Below the pieces are notes generated by a model. It worked only from the letters and a program-made list of their open reading frames with translations. It was not told the DNA's origin and did not search any database. The position numbers and the translations under genes are program-made. 64,000 nucleotides of DNA from Fenollaria massiliensis (GTDB lineage: Bacteria; Bacillota; Clostridia; Tissierellales; Peptoniphilaceae), in the NCBI RefSeq assembly GCF_000312505.2, contig NZ_HG326227.1:1-64000 (forward strand), written 5' to 3'. Numbering within the stretch: the first letter of the stretch is position 1; each line of letters begins with the position of its first letter. This document shows, piece after piece, positions 35,645 through 44,475 of the stretch.

Positions 35645-36763
35645 ATGAAGAAGAAAATTATGAGTATAGCCCTAGCTGGCATGCTTTTATTAAGTCAAGT
35701 GAATCTACTTGCAAAGACTGAGGTAAAACAAGTTAAGCTTAGAAATAGAAGCTGCAATGTAATTACTGTTACTGCTGATGATACTACTGCTTTTAAGGTA
35801 GTTAAGCCAAATATGAAGCAAGTTGGTGTTACAAATTTTAAAAATTTTATCGCTTCATATAAGCCAAGAGCAGCGATAAACGCAAATTATTTCGAAGCGT
35901 ACAAGGGCGGTTTTTACCCTTATGGCACGCAAATGACTGAGGGCAAAATGATAAACATGTCAGGTAATCACGCGAGCCTACTTGTTTTTGATAAAAATAA
36001 ATTCAAGATAGTGCAAGGTTTTCTTCGTTACAACGGTTTTCTTGATGGACAAAGAGAAAATGACTGGATAAATAAAAAAGCAAACACTTTTGAAATCTGG
36101 AATGTCAATGGCAATCTAACAAGTGAAAAGACTGCTTATGTATACAATTCATACAGAAACGCTCCTACTAAGTTTGGCGGTGGAACTGTTATAGAAGTTG
36201 TTGATAATAAAGTAAGTAAAGTATATAAATCATCTGAAAACATGGTTTTGCCAAAGAATGGCTACATAATTTACTATGGTAAAGAAGCCTGTGACGATAA
36301 ATACATTAATGATAGATTCCAAGAGGGAAGAACAGTTGAACTTGAATTAGTTTTGTCAAAGAAAACTAACGATGGCTTCGTGACTGAAACTGAGTTTGAT
36401 TACAATGGAGAAAAAATTCCATATACAAAGGTAAGTGAGATAATATCAGCTGGACCACTCTTAATAGAAAACTCTAAGAGCGTGTACGAAACTTATGTTA
36501 AAGGCATGGAAGCGAAGATGACAACTGGCGCAGGCGCAAGAACCTTGATAGGCATCAATAAATCAAATCAATTAGTCATGGTAACTACTTCGGGAACTAT
36601 GGCGCAAGTCACAGGTATAATGCAAGACCTTGGCTGCACAGATGCATTTAACCTTGATGGCGGTGCATCAAGCGCTATGTATGCGAACGGCAAGTACTTT
36701 AGAAATGCAGGTAGAGCGCTTAACACAGTATTTTTAGTACAAGATGTAAAGCCAGCTAAATAA
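35645..36763 (+). CDS. Secreted phosphodiester glycosidase-family protein (NAGPA/DUF2233)
   Basis: 372 residues from the ATG at 35645, eight bases after AGAGGT; the ATG at 35627 is upstream of that site. Signal peptide MKKKIMSIALAGMLLLSQVN with cleavage after LLAKT region. NAGPA domain: RAAINANYFEAYKGGFYPYG near residue 77, ISAGPLLIEN near 273, GAGARTLIGI near 299 and DAFNLDGGASSAMY near 337. Members hydrolyse GlcNAc-phosphodiesters such as wall teichoic or capsule linkages; the substrate here is unknown. It stands alone between terminators. Confidence 0.85.
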   Translation: MKKKIMSIALAGMLLLSQVNLLAKTEVKQVKLRNRSCNVITVTADDTTAFKVVKPNMKQVGVTNFKNFIASYKPRAAINANYFEAYKGGFYPYGTQMTEGKMINMSGNHASLLVFDKNKFKIVQGFLRYNGFLDGQRENDWINKKANTFEIWNVNGNLTSEKTAYVYNSYRNAPTKFGGGTVIEVVDNKVSKVYKSSENMVLPKNGYIIYYGKEACDDKYINDRFQEGRTVELELVLSKKTNDGFVTETEFDYNGEKIPYTKVSEIISAGPLLIENSKSVYETYVKGMEAKMTTGAGARTLIGINKSNQLVMVTTSGTMAQVTGIMQDLGCTDAFNLDGGASSAMYANGKYFRNAGRALNTVFLVQDVKPAK

Positions 36764-36790
36764 TTAAAGAAAAATAATTTATAAAAATAC

Positions 36791-36815
36791 GGCGATGGCT
36801 TAGTCCATCGCCTTT
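36791..36815 (+). terminator. Terminator of the phosphodiester glycosidase gene
   Basis: Perfect 8-bp stem GGCGATGG/CCATCGCC, loop CTTAGT, then TTT. Confidence 0.75.
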
Positions 36816-36818
36816 ACT

Positions 36819-36857
36819 ATGCAAAAAAAGAGTGGGCGTTAATTTGCTCACTCTTTT
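36819..36857 (-). terminator. Terminator of the minus-strand ABC operon
   Basis: Stem built from AAAAGAGTG at 36826-36834 and CACTCTTTT at 36849-36857. On the minus strand it ends in a run of seven T. The two convergent units therefore have separate terminators. Confidence 0.8.
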
Positions 36858-36868
36858 CTGTTTTATAT

Positions 36869-38278
36869 TTAATTTTGTCTCATCGCTTCAAGTGCACTTA
36901 GCTTAGTTGCCTTCTTAGCAGGGAAGTAACCAGATACTATACCTATAAGTGCTGAAAAAACAAGGGACGCTAGTGCAAGCCATACGGGTATGATTGACAT
37001 CTTTAACTGAGATGGATCAAAGTCTGGTGAGAAGCCGCCGCCGGACATGCTTCCTGCAAAGCCATATTTCACGCCCAAGTAGTTAATTAGGGCGCTTATC
37101 GCGTAGCTGAGGACTATACCCGCGAGGCCACCAAGCAGACCTATAAAGGCTGATTCAGTAAGGAACATCATCTTTATGTCTGAGACGCTCGCACCTATAA
37201 CCTTCATTACACCAATCTCTTTTGTTCTTTCATATATACTCATGACCATGGTATTTGAGATACCGATGGCTGCGACTAGTAATGATACGGCACCGATACC
37301 GCCAAGTATTAGTCTTTGTGTTTTAGATGAGTTATTGATTTCGACCAAAACGTCATTTAAAGAATGTGGTTTAAGTCCCATAGCTTCGATTTGCTCTTGA
37401 ACAATTTGAACGTTGTCAACGTTATCTACTTTAACTTTAATGTTATTATATTTATTGTCTTTATCATCACGTCTGCCATACATAGATCCGCCAAACATAT
37501 TTTGATTGGCGCCAGATTGTAATTTTTTAGCATCTTTTTTAATTTTTCTTAAATATTCTATAGGCATAACGATGTAATAATTATTCTCGTAATCATCGTC
37601 TCTAAATACACCGACCGCTTCGATGGGATACTTTACATTTGGCTTATTAGGCTCAGTACTTTGACCATCTGGATCGTAGCTAGTGCCTGTATCTAAAGTA
37701 AGAAACATCTTAGTTGTAAGTGGATCTCTTTCTTCGTCCTTTGAAGGACCGTTCATACGAGGCCTTTGCGGATTGCTTAGCCATCTAAGAACGTCTCTAC
37801 CCATGACAACTTTGTTCATATCGCCTTCTTGAAGAAGTCTGCCACTATCAAGCTTTATATCAAATTTAGCATATTCAGCAGGGTCTACACCGACTAATGT
37901 GGCATATCCTTGTAAATTTTTTACATTTATCCTAGCATCAAATTGTTCAGTTGCTAAAACCGCATCAACATGAGGAATTTTTTTAAGCTGTTCAACAGTG
38001 GCATCATCAAGCTTACCGACCTTATTAGTCTTTGGTTTCTTCTCACCATCTTCCTCATCCATACCTCCATATCTATTGGCAGGGTAGATGTCAATTTGAG
38101 TAAGTGAGCCCGCTGATGCAAGCTGCTTCTTAGTCGAATCCGTCATACCAAAGCCTAAGGATATCATCATGATGATGGATATAGAACCAATAACTACACC
38201 TAATACTGTTAAGAAGGTTCTTAATTTACGTCTATTAAGATTTCTCAAACTCATCAATATTAGATCTTTAGTCTTCAT
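36869..38278 (-). CDS. ABC transporter permease (MacB/FtsX type)
   Basis: 469 residues. The first membrane helix (about residues 17-40, TFLTVLGVVIGSISIIMMISLG) precedes a 280-residue extracellular domain, then three helices (about 325-460) make up the FtsX domain with GVMKVIGASVSDI near 356. MacB-type permeases move by mechanotransmission rather than substrate passage through a pore, typically exporting peptides or lipoproteins. It overlaps the surface protein gene and is last of three. The extracellular part is Asp/Lys-rich and lineage-specific. Confidence 0.85.
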   Translation of the reverse strand: MKTKDLILMSLRNLNRRKLRTFLTVLGVVIGSISIIMMISLGFGMTDSTKKQLASAGSLTQIDIYPANRYGGMDEEDGEKKPKTNKVGKLDDATVEQLKKIPHVDAVLATEQFDARINVKNLQGYATLVGVDPAEYAKFDIKLDSGRLLQEGDMNKVVMGRDVLRWLSNPQRPRMNGPSKDEERDPLTTKMFLTLDTGTSYDPDGQSTEPNKPNVKYPIEAVGVFRDDDYENNYYIVMPIEYLRKIKKDAKKLQSGANQNMFGGSMYGRRDDKDNKYNNIKVKVDNVDNVQIVQEQIEAMGLKPHSLNDVLVEINNSSKTQRLILGGIGAVSLLVAAIGISNTMVMSIYERTKEIGVMKVIGASVSDIKMMFLTESAFIGLLGGLAGIVLSYAISALINYLGVKYGFAGSMSGGGFSPDFDPSQLKMSIIPVWLALASLVFSALIGIVSGYFPAKKATKLSALEAMRQN

Positions 38279-40658
38279 CTATCTTCAAATCCTTTTCTTT
38301 CTTTTTGTTTTTAAGCTTTTTAAATACTACGAAGCCTATAGCGCCTAAGATTACTAAAGCTACTGGAATATAGAATAGTGGCTTCTTGTACCATGGAGTA
38401 TCTCCCATAGCTCCATCTGGAAGTGGCATACCATCTGGTCCAGCGTTAGGATCCATTGGCGGAGCTTCTTCAACAGTTATATTGATATCTTCTTCTTTTT
38501 CTTTTACTTCACCAGTTGAGTCCTCATAAGTAAATTTAAGCTTACCCTTTATTTCACCTGGTTCATTTGGCATGATTGAGCCTTCATAAACGTCTTGTCC
38601 ACCAGAGTTAAAGTTACCGATATAGTATGTGCCATTGTTAACAGTAGCATTATCAGCAGTTAGAGTTACTTTGAAGTTATATAGAGTAACCTTACCTGTA
38701 TTGTAGAAGTTTGCAGTGATTGGAATACTATCTCCAACCATGGCGTTTGTTTGATAATTTATTGGGTCTATATCAAGTTTTGATTCTTGATAAACTGGTA
38801 CGCCGATATTTTCACTTGATTTGTACTCGTTATTTTCATCATCTTCATATTCAAAGTTAGCAGTGATATTGTAAGTTTTAGCTGTTGCATCTGGAACGAC
38901 AAACATTTTGATAGTTTTTTCAACTTTGCCGCTCGGAGCGATTCTACCGATATAGAATGTATTTGAACTATCAACAGGAGTGAATACTGATGAGCCAGCT
39001 GTGTTTGAGTCGCTTTTACTTGTGTCTTGACTTGTTAGATCTATCTTAATATTCTTAACAGCTTTTTTAGCGTTTGTATTGTAGAATGATAGATTCATTT
39101 CAAATTCGTTTCCAGCAAGTGGAAGCTTTGGCTCAAATTCGTATCTGTCAATGATAAGCTTAGGTGTTGACTTCTTTGCATCCTTGCCATCTCCAGCATT
39201 GTCTGGATTATTTAAGAAAACGCCAACGATTTGTTCAACTGTTTTTGGTTCTTTGCCTTCAGTAAAATCATCAAGATATTCTATCTTAATATTGATTGGA
39301 TAGTTTTTAGTCGAGCCGCCCTTTGTTGTAAAGAACTTGTAACTAACTGTTTCTTCTTCGCCAGGAGCTAAATCTCTAACAAGTATGTCTGATACTGTTC
39401 TTGATACAACACCTGATGGGTCGTCGCTCTTAGCGCTTGCTCTGATCCTCTTAGCAACGGATTGACCTTGGTTTCTGATTTTAAAGCTTACATCGAATGT
39501 TTTGTTTACACCAAGTGTTGCTGAAGGGAATTTTAAGTCTTGTATAATTAATTGTGAGTCTTGTGAAGCGTCTCCGCCGATGTTGATAAAGGCAGTTGTT
39601 TCTTCTTTTATTGGCTCTTTATTGAATTCACTTTCATAGCTTAGATCAGTTTTTATTTCATAAGAACCAAATTTAGCAGTTTTTGCCACATTCATCTCAT
39701 AATATAAATATATTTTTTTACCTGCCTCAATAGCTTTAACTTTTTGAGTAGTAGTGCCGCCTCTAACTGATAAGCCAGCTGCAGCAAGACCAGATATGTT
39801 TAATTCAACGTTTTTAGCTAAAACATCTGAAATATTTTCAATTTCATAACCAAAGGCTACATAAGAGCCAGGTACAACGTTTGCTTCTGGAAGAACGTCA
39901 ACTCTATTAATCTTTAGTTGAGCCTTGTTTTTACTGCCTCCGTTAACTCTTACATAAGCTTCACCAGATACTTTTACGATTTCACCATCTATTCTTGTTT
40001 TTCCTGTAACAGAAATTTTATAAGTGCCTGCTTCAGCGCTTTGAGGTATTCTAACTCTTACTTCAACTTCGCGTCCACCAAAGGCATTTACAATATAGCA
40101 GTTGCTAGGACTATCGCTCGTAGCTTTAATACCATAAAAACTTAGTCCATAGAAATATCTATCTGCTTCAAAAATTACTGATGTGTCATCGCCTGGTTTT
40201 AATTCACTTGTTGAATTACTAATTAGATCAATTTCATCAATTTTTTCCTTTGGTCTTTCTTGTGGTTTTTTATATTCACCATCAACTCTTATATTTGTCT
40301 CGCCATATGCACTTTTATTTCCAATTTTACCTCTAACTGTCAATTTGTAAGTGCCTTGTTCTGCATTTGATGTGATTTTAACTTTAACTGTGATAATATT
40401 ATTGCTAGATGCAGTTGAAATAACATAACAATTGTTAAGACTGTTTGTATCAGCAGTTACATTAGTAATTGTATCATTACTATTTGAAGATTTAAAATTA
40501 TAAGTAACTGTATTGCCACGTTGTACTGGACTAGCTGGATCAGCTTGTAAAATTTCTTCTTCAATAATTGGTTTAGTTGTTTCCTCTGCATACATATTTA
40601 CACTCAAGGTGCTTATCATCATTATAGCAATTAATAAAATGCTAAATATCTTCTTCAC
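38268..40658 (-). CDS. Surface protein with CARDB/COG1361-type repeats
   Basis: 796 residues. Signal peptide at 1-24 (IFSILLIAIMMISTLSVNMYA), then a series of about five to six beta-sandwich repeats with the CARDB-like pattern (RGNTVTYNFKS, GSYVAFGYEIEN, VNKTFDVSFKIRNQG, AGNEFEMNLSFYN, VGDSIPITANFYNTG) and one C-terminal membrane anchor near residues 765-782 followed by a Lys-rich tail. Such COG1361 proteins beside MacB-like transporters are thought to be their extracellular partners; no substrate is known. It overlaps both neighbours (ATPase upstream, permease downstream), so the three are translated together. Confidence 0.82.
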   Translation of the reverse strand: MKKIFSILLIAIMMISTLSVNMYAEETTKPIIEEEILQADPASPVQRGNTVTYNFKSSNSNDTITNVTADTNSLNNCYVISTASSNNIITVKVKITSNAEQGTYKLTVRGKIGNKSAYGETNIRVDGEYKKPQERPKEKIDEIDLISNSTSELKPGDDTSVIFEADRYFYGLSFYGIKATSDSPSNCYIVNAFGGREVEVRVRIPQSAEAGTYKISVTGKTRIDGEIVKVSGEAYVRVNGGSKNKAQLKINRVDVLPEANVVPGSYVAFGYEIENISDVLAKNVELNISGLAAAGLSVRGGTTTQKVKAIEAGKKIYLYYEMNVAKTAKFGSYEIKTDLSYESEFNKEPIKEETTAFINIGGDASQDSQLIIQDLKFPSATLGVNKTFDVSFKIRNQGQSVAKRIRASAKSDDPSGVVSRTVSDILVRDLAPGEEETVSYKFFTTKGGSTKNYPINIKIEYLDDFTEGKEPKTVEQIVGVFLNNPDNAGDGKDAKKSTPKLIIDRYEFEPKLPLAGNEFEMNLSFYNTNAKKAVKNIKIDLTSQDTSKSDSNTAGSSVFTPVDSSNTFYIGRIAPSGKVEKTIKMFVVPDATAKTYNITANFEYEDDENNEYKSSENIGVPVYQESKLDIDPINYQTNAMVGDSIPITANFYNTGKVTLYNFKVTLTADNATVNNGTYYIGNFNSGGQDVYEGSIMPNEPGEIKGKLKFTYEDSTGEVKEKEEDINITVEEAPPMDPNAGPDGMPLPDGAMGDTPWYKKPLFYIPVALVILGAIGFVVFKKLKNKKKEKDLKIDED

Positions 40659-41367
40659 TTAATTGTGCCTCCTTTTTATCTGTGTTCATCTCGTCCTTCT
40701 CAATCAGTCCGTCACGCACGTGAACTATCCTGTCTGAGTAGACTGCTGTTTCTAAGTCATGAGTTACTATGATAAGCGTTTGCTTGTCTTTTTTTGTCAT
40801 AGTAGTCATTAGTTCCATAATCTCGACACTAGTCTTAGTATCAAGGTTACCTGTTGGTTCGTCTGCAAAGACTATCTTCGGTTTGTTTACAAAAGCTCTA
40901 GCTATACTTACTCTTTGCTGCTGACCACCACTCATCTCGCTTGGTTTGTGCTTCATTCTATCCTTTAGGCCTACCTTTTCAAGTAGATAAGCACTACGCT
41001 CATCTCTTTCTTTTTTAGAAATGCCTTTAAATATTAAACCTAAACCTACATTTTCAAGTGCAGTTAGGGTAGGGATGAGGTTATACGACTGAAACACAAA
41101 ACCAACATTTAGCTGCCTAAACTTAGTTAGGTCATCCTCATTAAGATTCTCAATGTGTATGCCGCCGACAATTATCTCTCCCGAGCTTGGCTTTTCAAGT
41201 CCAGCCATCATATTTAAAAGAGTAGATTTACCTGAACCAGATGGTCCAACAATGCATATCGCTTGCTCCTTATATAGAGTGAGGTCTATGCCTTTAAGTA
41301 CAAGAAGACTTTCTTTACCGATCTTAAATGCTTTTTTTAATTTTTTTAGTTCGATAATTTCTTGCAT
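40642..41367 (-). CDS. ABC transporter ATP-binding protein (MacB/LolD type)
   Basis: 241 residues. Walker A GPSGSGKSTLLN near residue 38, signature MSGGQQQRVSIARAF near 143, Walker B IVFADEPTGNLD near 164 and the H-loop VTHD near 200. First gene of the minus-strand operon, with TCCTCC (AGGAGG on minus) before the start. The C-terminal tail after residue 222 is charged. Confidence 0.9.
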   Translation of the reverse strand: MQEIIELKKLKKAFKIGKESLLVLKGIDLTLYKEQAICIVGPSGSGKSTLLNMMAGLEKPSSGEIIVGGIHIENLNEDDLTKFRQLNVGFVFQSYNLIPTLTALENVGLGLIFKGISKKERDERSAYLLEKVGLKDRMKHKPSEMSGGQQQRVSIARAFVNKPKIVFADEPTGNLDTKTSVEIMELMTTMTKKDKQTLIIVTHDLETAVYSDRIVHVRDGLIEKDEMNTDKKEAQLSEEDI

Positions 41368-41392
41368 GTTTCCTCCTTTATTATATATCTTG

Positions 41393-41398
41393 ATTATA
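41393..41398 (-). promoter_or_regulatory. -10 box of the ABC operon
   Basis: TATAAT on the minus strand with extended TGT, about 25 bases before the ATPase start. No strong -35 is visible. Confidence 0.6.
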
Positions 41399-41461
41399 AC
41401 ATAAAGGACGTATTAAATATATACAAAAGTGTTAAAACAATGAAAATTTTTAAAAAAAGTC

Positions 41462-41490
41462 TTGCATTTTAAATTAATTTATGTTATATT
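41462..41490 (+). promoter_or_regulatory. Promoter of the metal ATPase gene
   Basis: TTGCAT (41462-41467), 17-bp spacer, TATATT (41485-41490) with upstream TGT. Confidence 0.75.
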
Positions 41491-41496
41491 ATTATT

Positions 41497-41538
41497 AACA
41501 TATAAATACATGTTTATGTGTTCATATTTATATATGAA
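41497..41538. promoter_or_regulatory. Tandem inverted repeats, candidate metal-sensor operator
   Basis: AACAT-N8-ATGTT (41497-41514) is followed by TTCATATTTATATATGAA (41521-41538; TTCATA-N6-TATGAA). Both lie just downstream of the -10 box, where a repressor would block transcription. The second half resembles the palindrome at 8019-8044. ArsR- or CsoR-type control is an inference. Confidence 0.5.
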
Positions 41539-41578
41539 TGCAAAATAAAAAAATTATAAAAATATATAGGAGGCGGCC

Positions 41579-43597
41579 ATGGAAAAATTAATTTTAAATG
41601 GACTTACTTGTGCCAATTGCGCACAAAAGATAGAAAGCTTTGCAAATGAGCATGAATCAGTTGAAAGTGCTAGCTTGGATTTTATCAATTCGATTTTATC
41701 GATTGAAATTAAAGAAGGATCTGACGCTGAAGGCGCTTTAAGAGATATTACAAAATATGTTAATGACTTAGAGCCAGACGTTTTAGTTACACGCGGTGAA
41801 GCCGAGAGCGAAGAAGAAGAGGAAGAAGGCTTTTCAAAAATATTTTTAATAAGGATAGCTTTATCACTTCTAGGACTAGCTGCATATTTATTCATTGACA
41901 GTCCATATAAGATGGTCTTTTTTGGACTAGCATACATTGTTATTTCATACGATATAATCATACATGGACTTAAAGGCGTTTTTCGCGGTATACTTGCTGA
42001 AGAATTTTTAATGACAGTCGCAACAGTCGGCGCCATAATTATAGGTGAGTATCTAGAAGCAGTTTTAGTAGCACTTTTATATCAAATTGGTGAAATCATT
42101 AGTGACATCGCAGTTGACAAATCAAGAGATAAAATTAAAGAGCTTATAGTTAAGTCACCAGTTTTTGCTACTGTTTTAAATAATGGCAAAGAAATTCAAA
42201 GCGAACCATCTGAAGTAGCTGTTGGCTCTAAGATAATAGTTCGTGAAGGCGAGTCCATCGCCATAGACGGCATAGTTATTGAAGGAAGCGCAAAAGTTGA
42301 TAACGCTCACATAAGCGGTGAGTCAGAACCAGTTTATGTAGATGTCAATAATGAGGTTTATTCAGGTGCCATAGTTAAGGAAGGATACTTAATTATAGAA
42401 ACTACTAAACTTGCTAAGAACTCGACAGCGGCTAGAATACAAGATCTTGTTAGAAGCTCACAAAGCGATAAAGCTAATCTTGAGACAGGCGTTTCAAAAT
42501 TTGCAAGAGTTTATACACCAATTGTTGTTTTCATCGCAGCGCTTATTGCACTTGTAGCACCAGTACTAAAAATAATGCCGCTTAAGGAAGCTCTTCACAC
42601 ATGCTTTGCATTTTTAATAGTATCTTGTCCATGCGCAATCATCATTTCGGTGCCACTAGCATATTTCTCTGGTATAGGCAAGATGAGCAAAAACGGTATT
42701 CTTTTTAAAGGAACAAAATTCTTAGATCAATTTAGAAATATAAAAACATTTTGCTTTGATAAGACTGGTACATTAACTAGCGGTAAATTTAGACTAGTTA
42801 GCGTAGAAGCCTTTGACATAGATGAAGGAAAGGCACTTCACTTAGCAAGACTTGCCGAATATCACTCAAAGCACCCTATATCAAGAGCTATACTTGATAG
42901 TAGAGAGGATATTGATAAAGATGAGATAATTTCTTACACAAGCCTTAAGAATGGCGTGGAGGCTGAAACAAAATTTGGCAGCGTAAAAGTTATTACAAGT
43001 GAAAAGGAAAGTGAATACAAAGTTCTTGACACTTATCTTGACGATAAACTTATAGCGCATCTTTATATAGAAGACGAAATAAAAGAAGAGACAAAGAGAT
43101 TAGTTAATGAGCTTAAAGAAAGAAATGTTAAACCTGTTATGCTTACAGGCGATACTAAGATATATGCTGAGAAAGTTGCTCGCGATTTAGGCATAGACTC
43201 ATTCGAGGCAGAATTACTTCCTAAGGATAAAATAAAGTTTTTTGAAAAAGAACAAGGTAAAGATGGCCTCGTAGCCTTTGTTGGTGACGGCATCAATGAC
43301 TCGCCAGTTATTAAGAGAGCGGATATTGGTCTAAGCATGGGAGCACTTGGTTCAGATGCAGCCATCGAAGCGTCTGATATAGTTATCATGGATGATAGAA
43401 TTGAAAAGATAGTAAATATTTTCGATACATCACACTTTGTTAACAAAATTATTTTAGAAAATTTAATTTTCACAGGATTTGTTAAGGCGGCCATCATCAT
43501 TTTATCTTTATTCATACAATTACCTCTATGGTTAGCGGTTTTTGGCGATGTTGGCGTAACACTTATATCAGTTATAAACACACTAAGAATTAGATAA
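41579..43597 (+). CDS. Zn/Cd-type heavy-metal P-type ATPase
   Basis: 672 residues, P1B ATPase. N-terminal metal-binding domain with CANC (C11, C14), then an acidic run of seven Glu near 78. Membrane metal site C349-P-C351; phosphorylated Asp D393 in DKTGTLTSG; hinge VGDGINDSP near 563. The C-terminal helix with DVGVTLISVINTLRIR fits the Zn/Cd/Pb subgroup (CadA/ZntA), which exports divalent metals. The ribosome site AGGAGG is seven bases upstream. Probably metal-inducible via the repeats upstream. Confidence 0.9.
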   Translation: MEKLILNGLTCANCAQKIESFANEHESVESASLDFINSILSIEIKEGSDAEGALRDITKYVNDLEPDVLVTRGEAESEEEEEEGFSKIFLIRIALSLLGLAAYLFIDSPYKMVFFGLAYIVISYDIIIHGLKGVFRGILAEEFLMTVATVGAIIIGEYLEAVLVALLYQIGEIISDIAVDKSRDKIKELIVKSPVFATVLNNGKEIQSEPSEVAVGSKIIVREGESIAIDGIVIEGSAKVDNAHISGESEPVYVDVNNEVYSGAIVKEGYLIIETTKLAKNSTAARIQDLVRSSQSDKANLETGVSKFARVYTPIVVFIAALIALVAPVLKIMPLKEALHTCFAFLIVSCPCAIIISVPLAYFSGIGKMSKNGILFKGTKFLDQFRNIKTFCFDKTGTLTSGKFRLVSVEAFDIDEGKALHLARLAEYHSKHPISRAILDSREDIDKDEIISYTSLKNGVEAETKFGSVKVITSEKESEYKVLDTYLDDKLIAHLYIEDEIKEETKRLVNELKERNVKPVMLTGDTKIYAEKVARDLGIDSFEAELLPKDKIKFFEKEQGKDGLVAFVGDGINDSPVIKRADIGLSMGALGSDAAIEASDIVIMDDRIEKIVNIFDTSHFVNKIILENLIFTGFVKAAIIILSLFIQLPLWLAVFGDVGVTLISVINTLRIR

Positions 43598-43612
43598 TTT
43601 AATAAAATATTT

Positions 43613-43661
43613 AAGAAGTTCACAGTTAAGAGAAAATTCTCTATATGACTGTGAACTTCTT
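43613..43661 (+). terminator. Long hairpin between the metal ATPase and map
   Basis: Perfect 14-bp arms AAGAAGTTCACAGT (43613-43626) and its complement (43648-43661), with an inner AGAGAAAATTCTCT. No T run follows, and the right arm enters the map -35. It may be a terminator, an operator or both. Confidence 0.55.
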
Positions 43662-43688
43662 GACATATTGGCGTAAAATATATATAAT
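43660..43688 (+). promoter_or_regulatory. map promoter
   Basis: Consensus TTGACA (43660-43665), 17-bp spacer, TATAAT (43683-43688). Confidence 0.85.
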
Positions 43689-43716
43689 AATAGAATAGAC
43701 TTAAAAGGAGTGTTAT

Positions 43717-44475
43717 ATGATTTATTTAAAGACAAAGGATCAAATTAATAAAATGATTGATGCAGGCAAGATACTTATCAGCGTGCATCACGCCTTGAGA
43801 GACAAGGTTAAAGAGGGCGTAACAACTATGGAGTTAAACGATTTTGTTGATAATTTCATAGTAAGTCAAGGCGCTTATCCAGAGCAAAAAGGATACGAAG
43901 GTTTTCCTTATGCTATATGCGCATCAGTTAATGATGAGATATGCCACGGTTTTCCAAGCAAGGACGTAATTCTTAAGAATGGCGACATCATTTCCATCGA
44001 TATGGTTGTTAATTACAAAGGATGGATGGCTGATTCATGTTGGTCATATCCAGTAGGAAAACTTTCTGAAGAGGATCAAAAACTTTTTGATCACACAAGA
44101 GAGGCAATGTACAAAGCCATCAGCATAGTTGATGAAAACGTTAGGATAGGCGAGATTGGTAAGTGCATCGAAGCTTTTACTAAACCAAAGGGATATTCAA
44201 TAGTAAAAGAATTTATTGGTCACGGTATTGGTAAGAACATGCATGAGGACCCACAAGTTTTTCATTACGACGCTGGCATAAAAGGGCCAAGAATAGTTAA
44301 GGGTATGGCATTTACGATTGAGCCAATGATTTGCATGGGCTCAGCAGCTATGAAACTTGACAAGAACGGTTGGACTGCTAGAACAAAAGATGGTAGCAAA
44401 TGTGTTCAATTCGAGCATACTTTAGCTTTAACTGACAACGGAGTAATAATTACGACTGATCAAGGAGATGTTTAG
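43717..44475 (+). CDS. map: Type I methionine aminopeptidase
   Basis: 252 residues. It removes the initiator Met. Metal-binding Asp residues in ISIDMVVNYKGWMADSCWSYPVG near 91, the His in FIGHGIGKNMHEDPQVFHY near 167, and Glu in FTIEPMICMG near 200 and VQFEHTLALTD near 232 form the dinuclear site. GGAG before the start. It sits one base before the MATE gene. Confidence 0.94.
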   Translation: MIYLKTKDQINKMIDAGKILISVHHALRDKVKEGVTTMELNDFVDNFIVSQGAYPEQKGYEGFPYAICASVNDEICHGFPSKDVILKNGDIISIDMVVNYKGWMADSCWSYPVGKLSEEDQKLFDHTREAMYKAISIVDENVRIGEIGKCIEAFTKPKGYSIVKEFIGHGIGKNMHEDPQVFHYDAGIKGPRIVKGMAFTIEPMICMGSAAMKLDKNGWTARTKDGSKCVQFEHTLALTDNGVIITTDQGDV

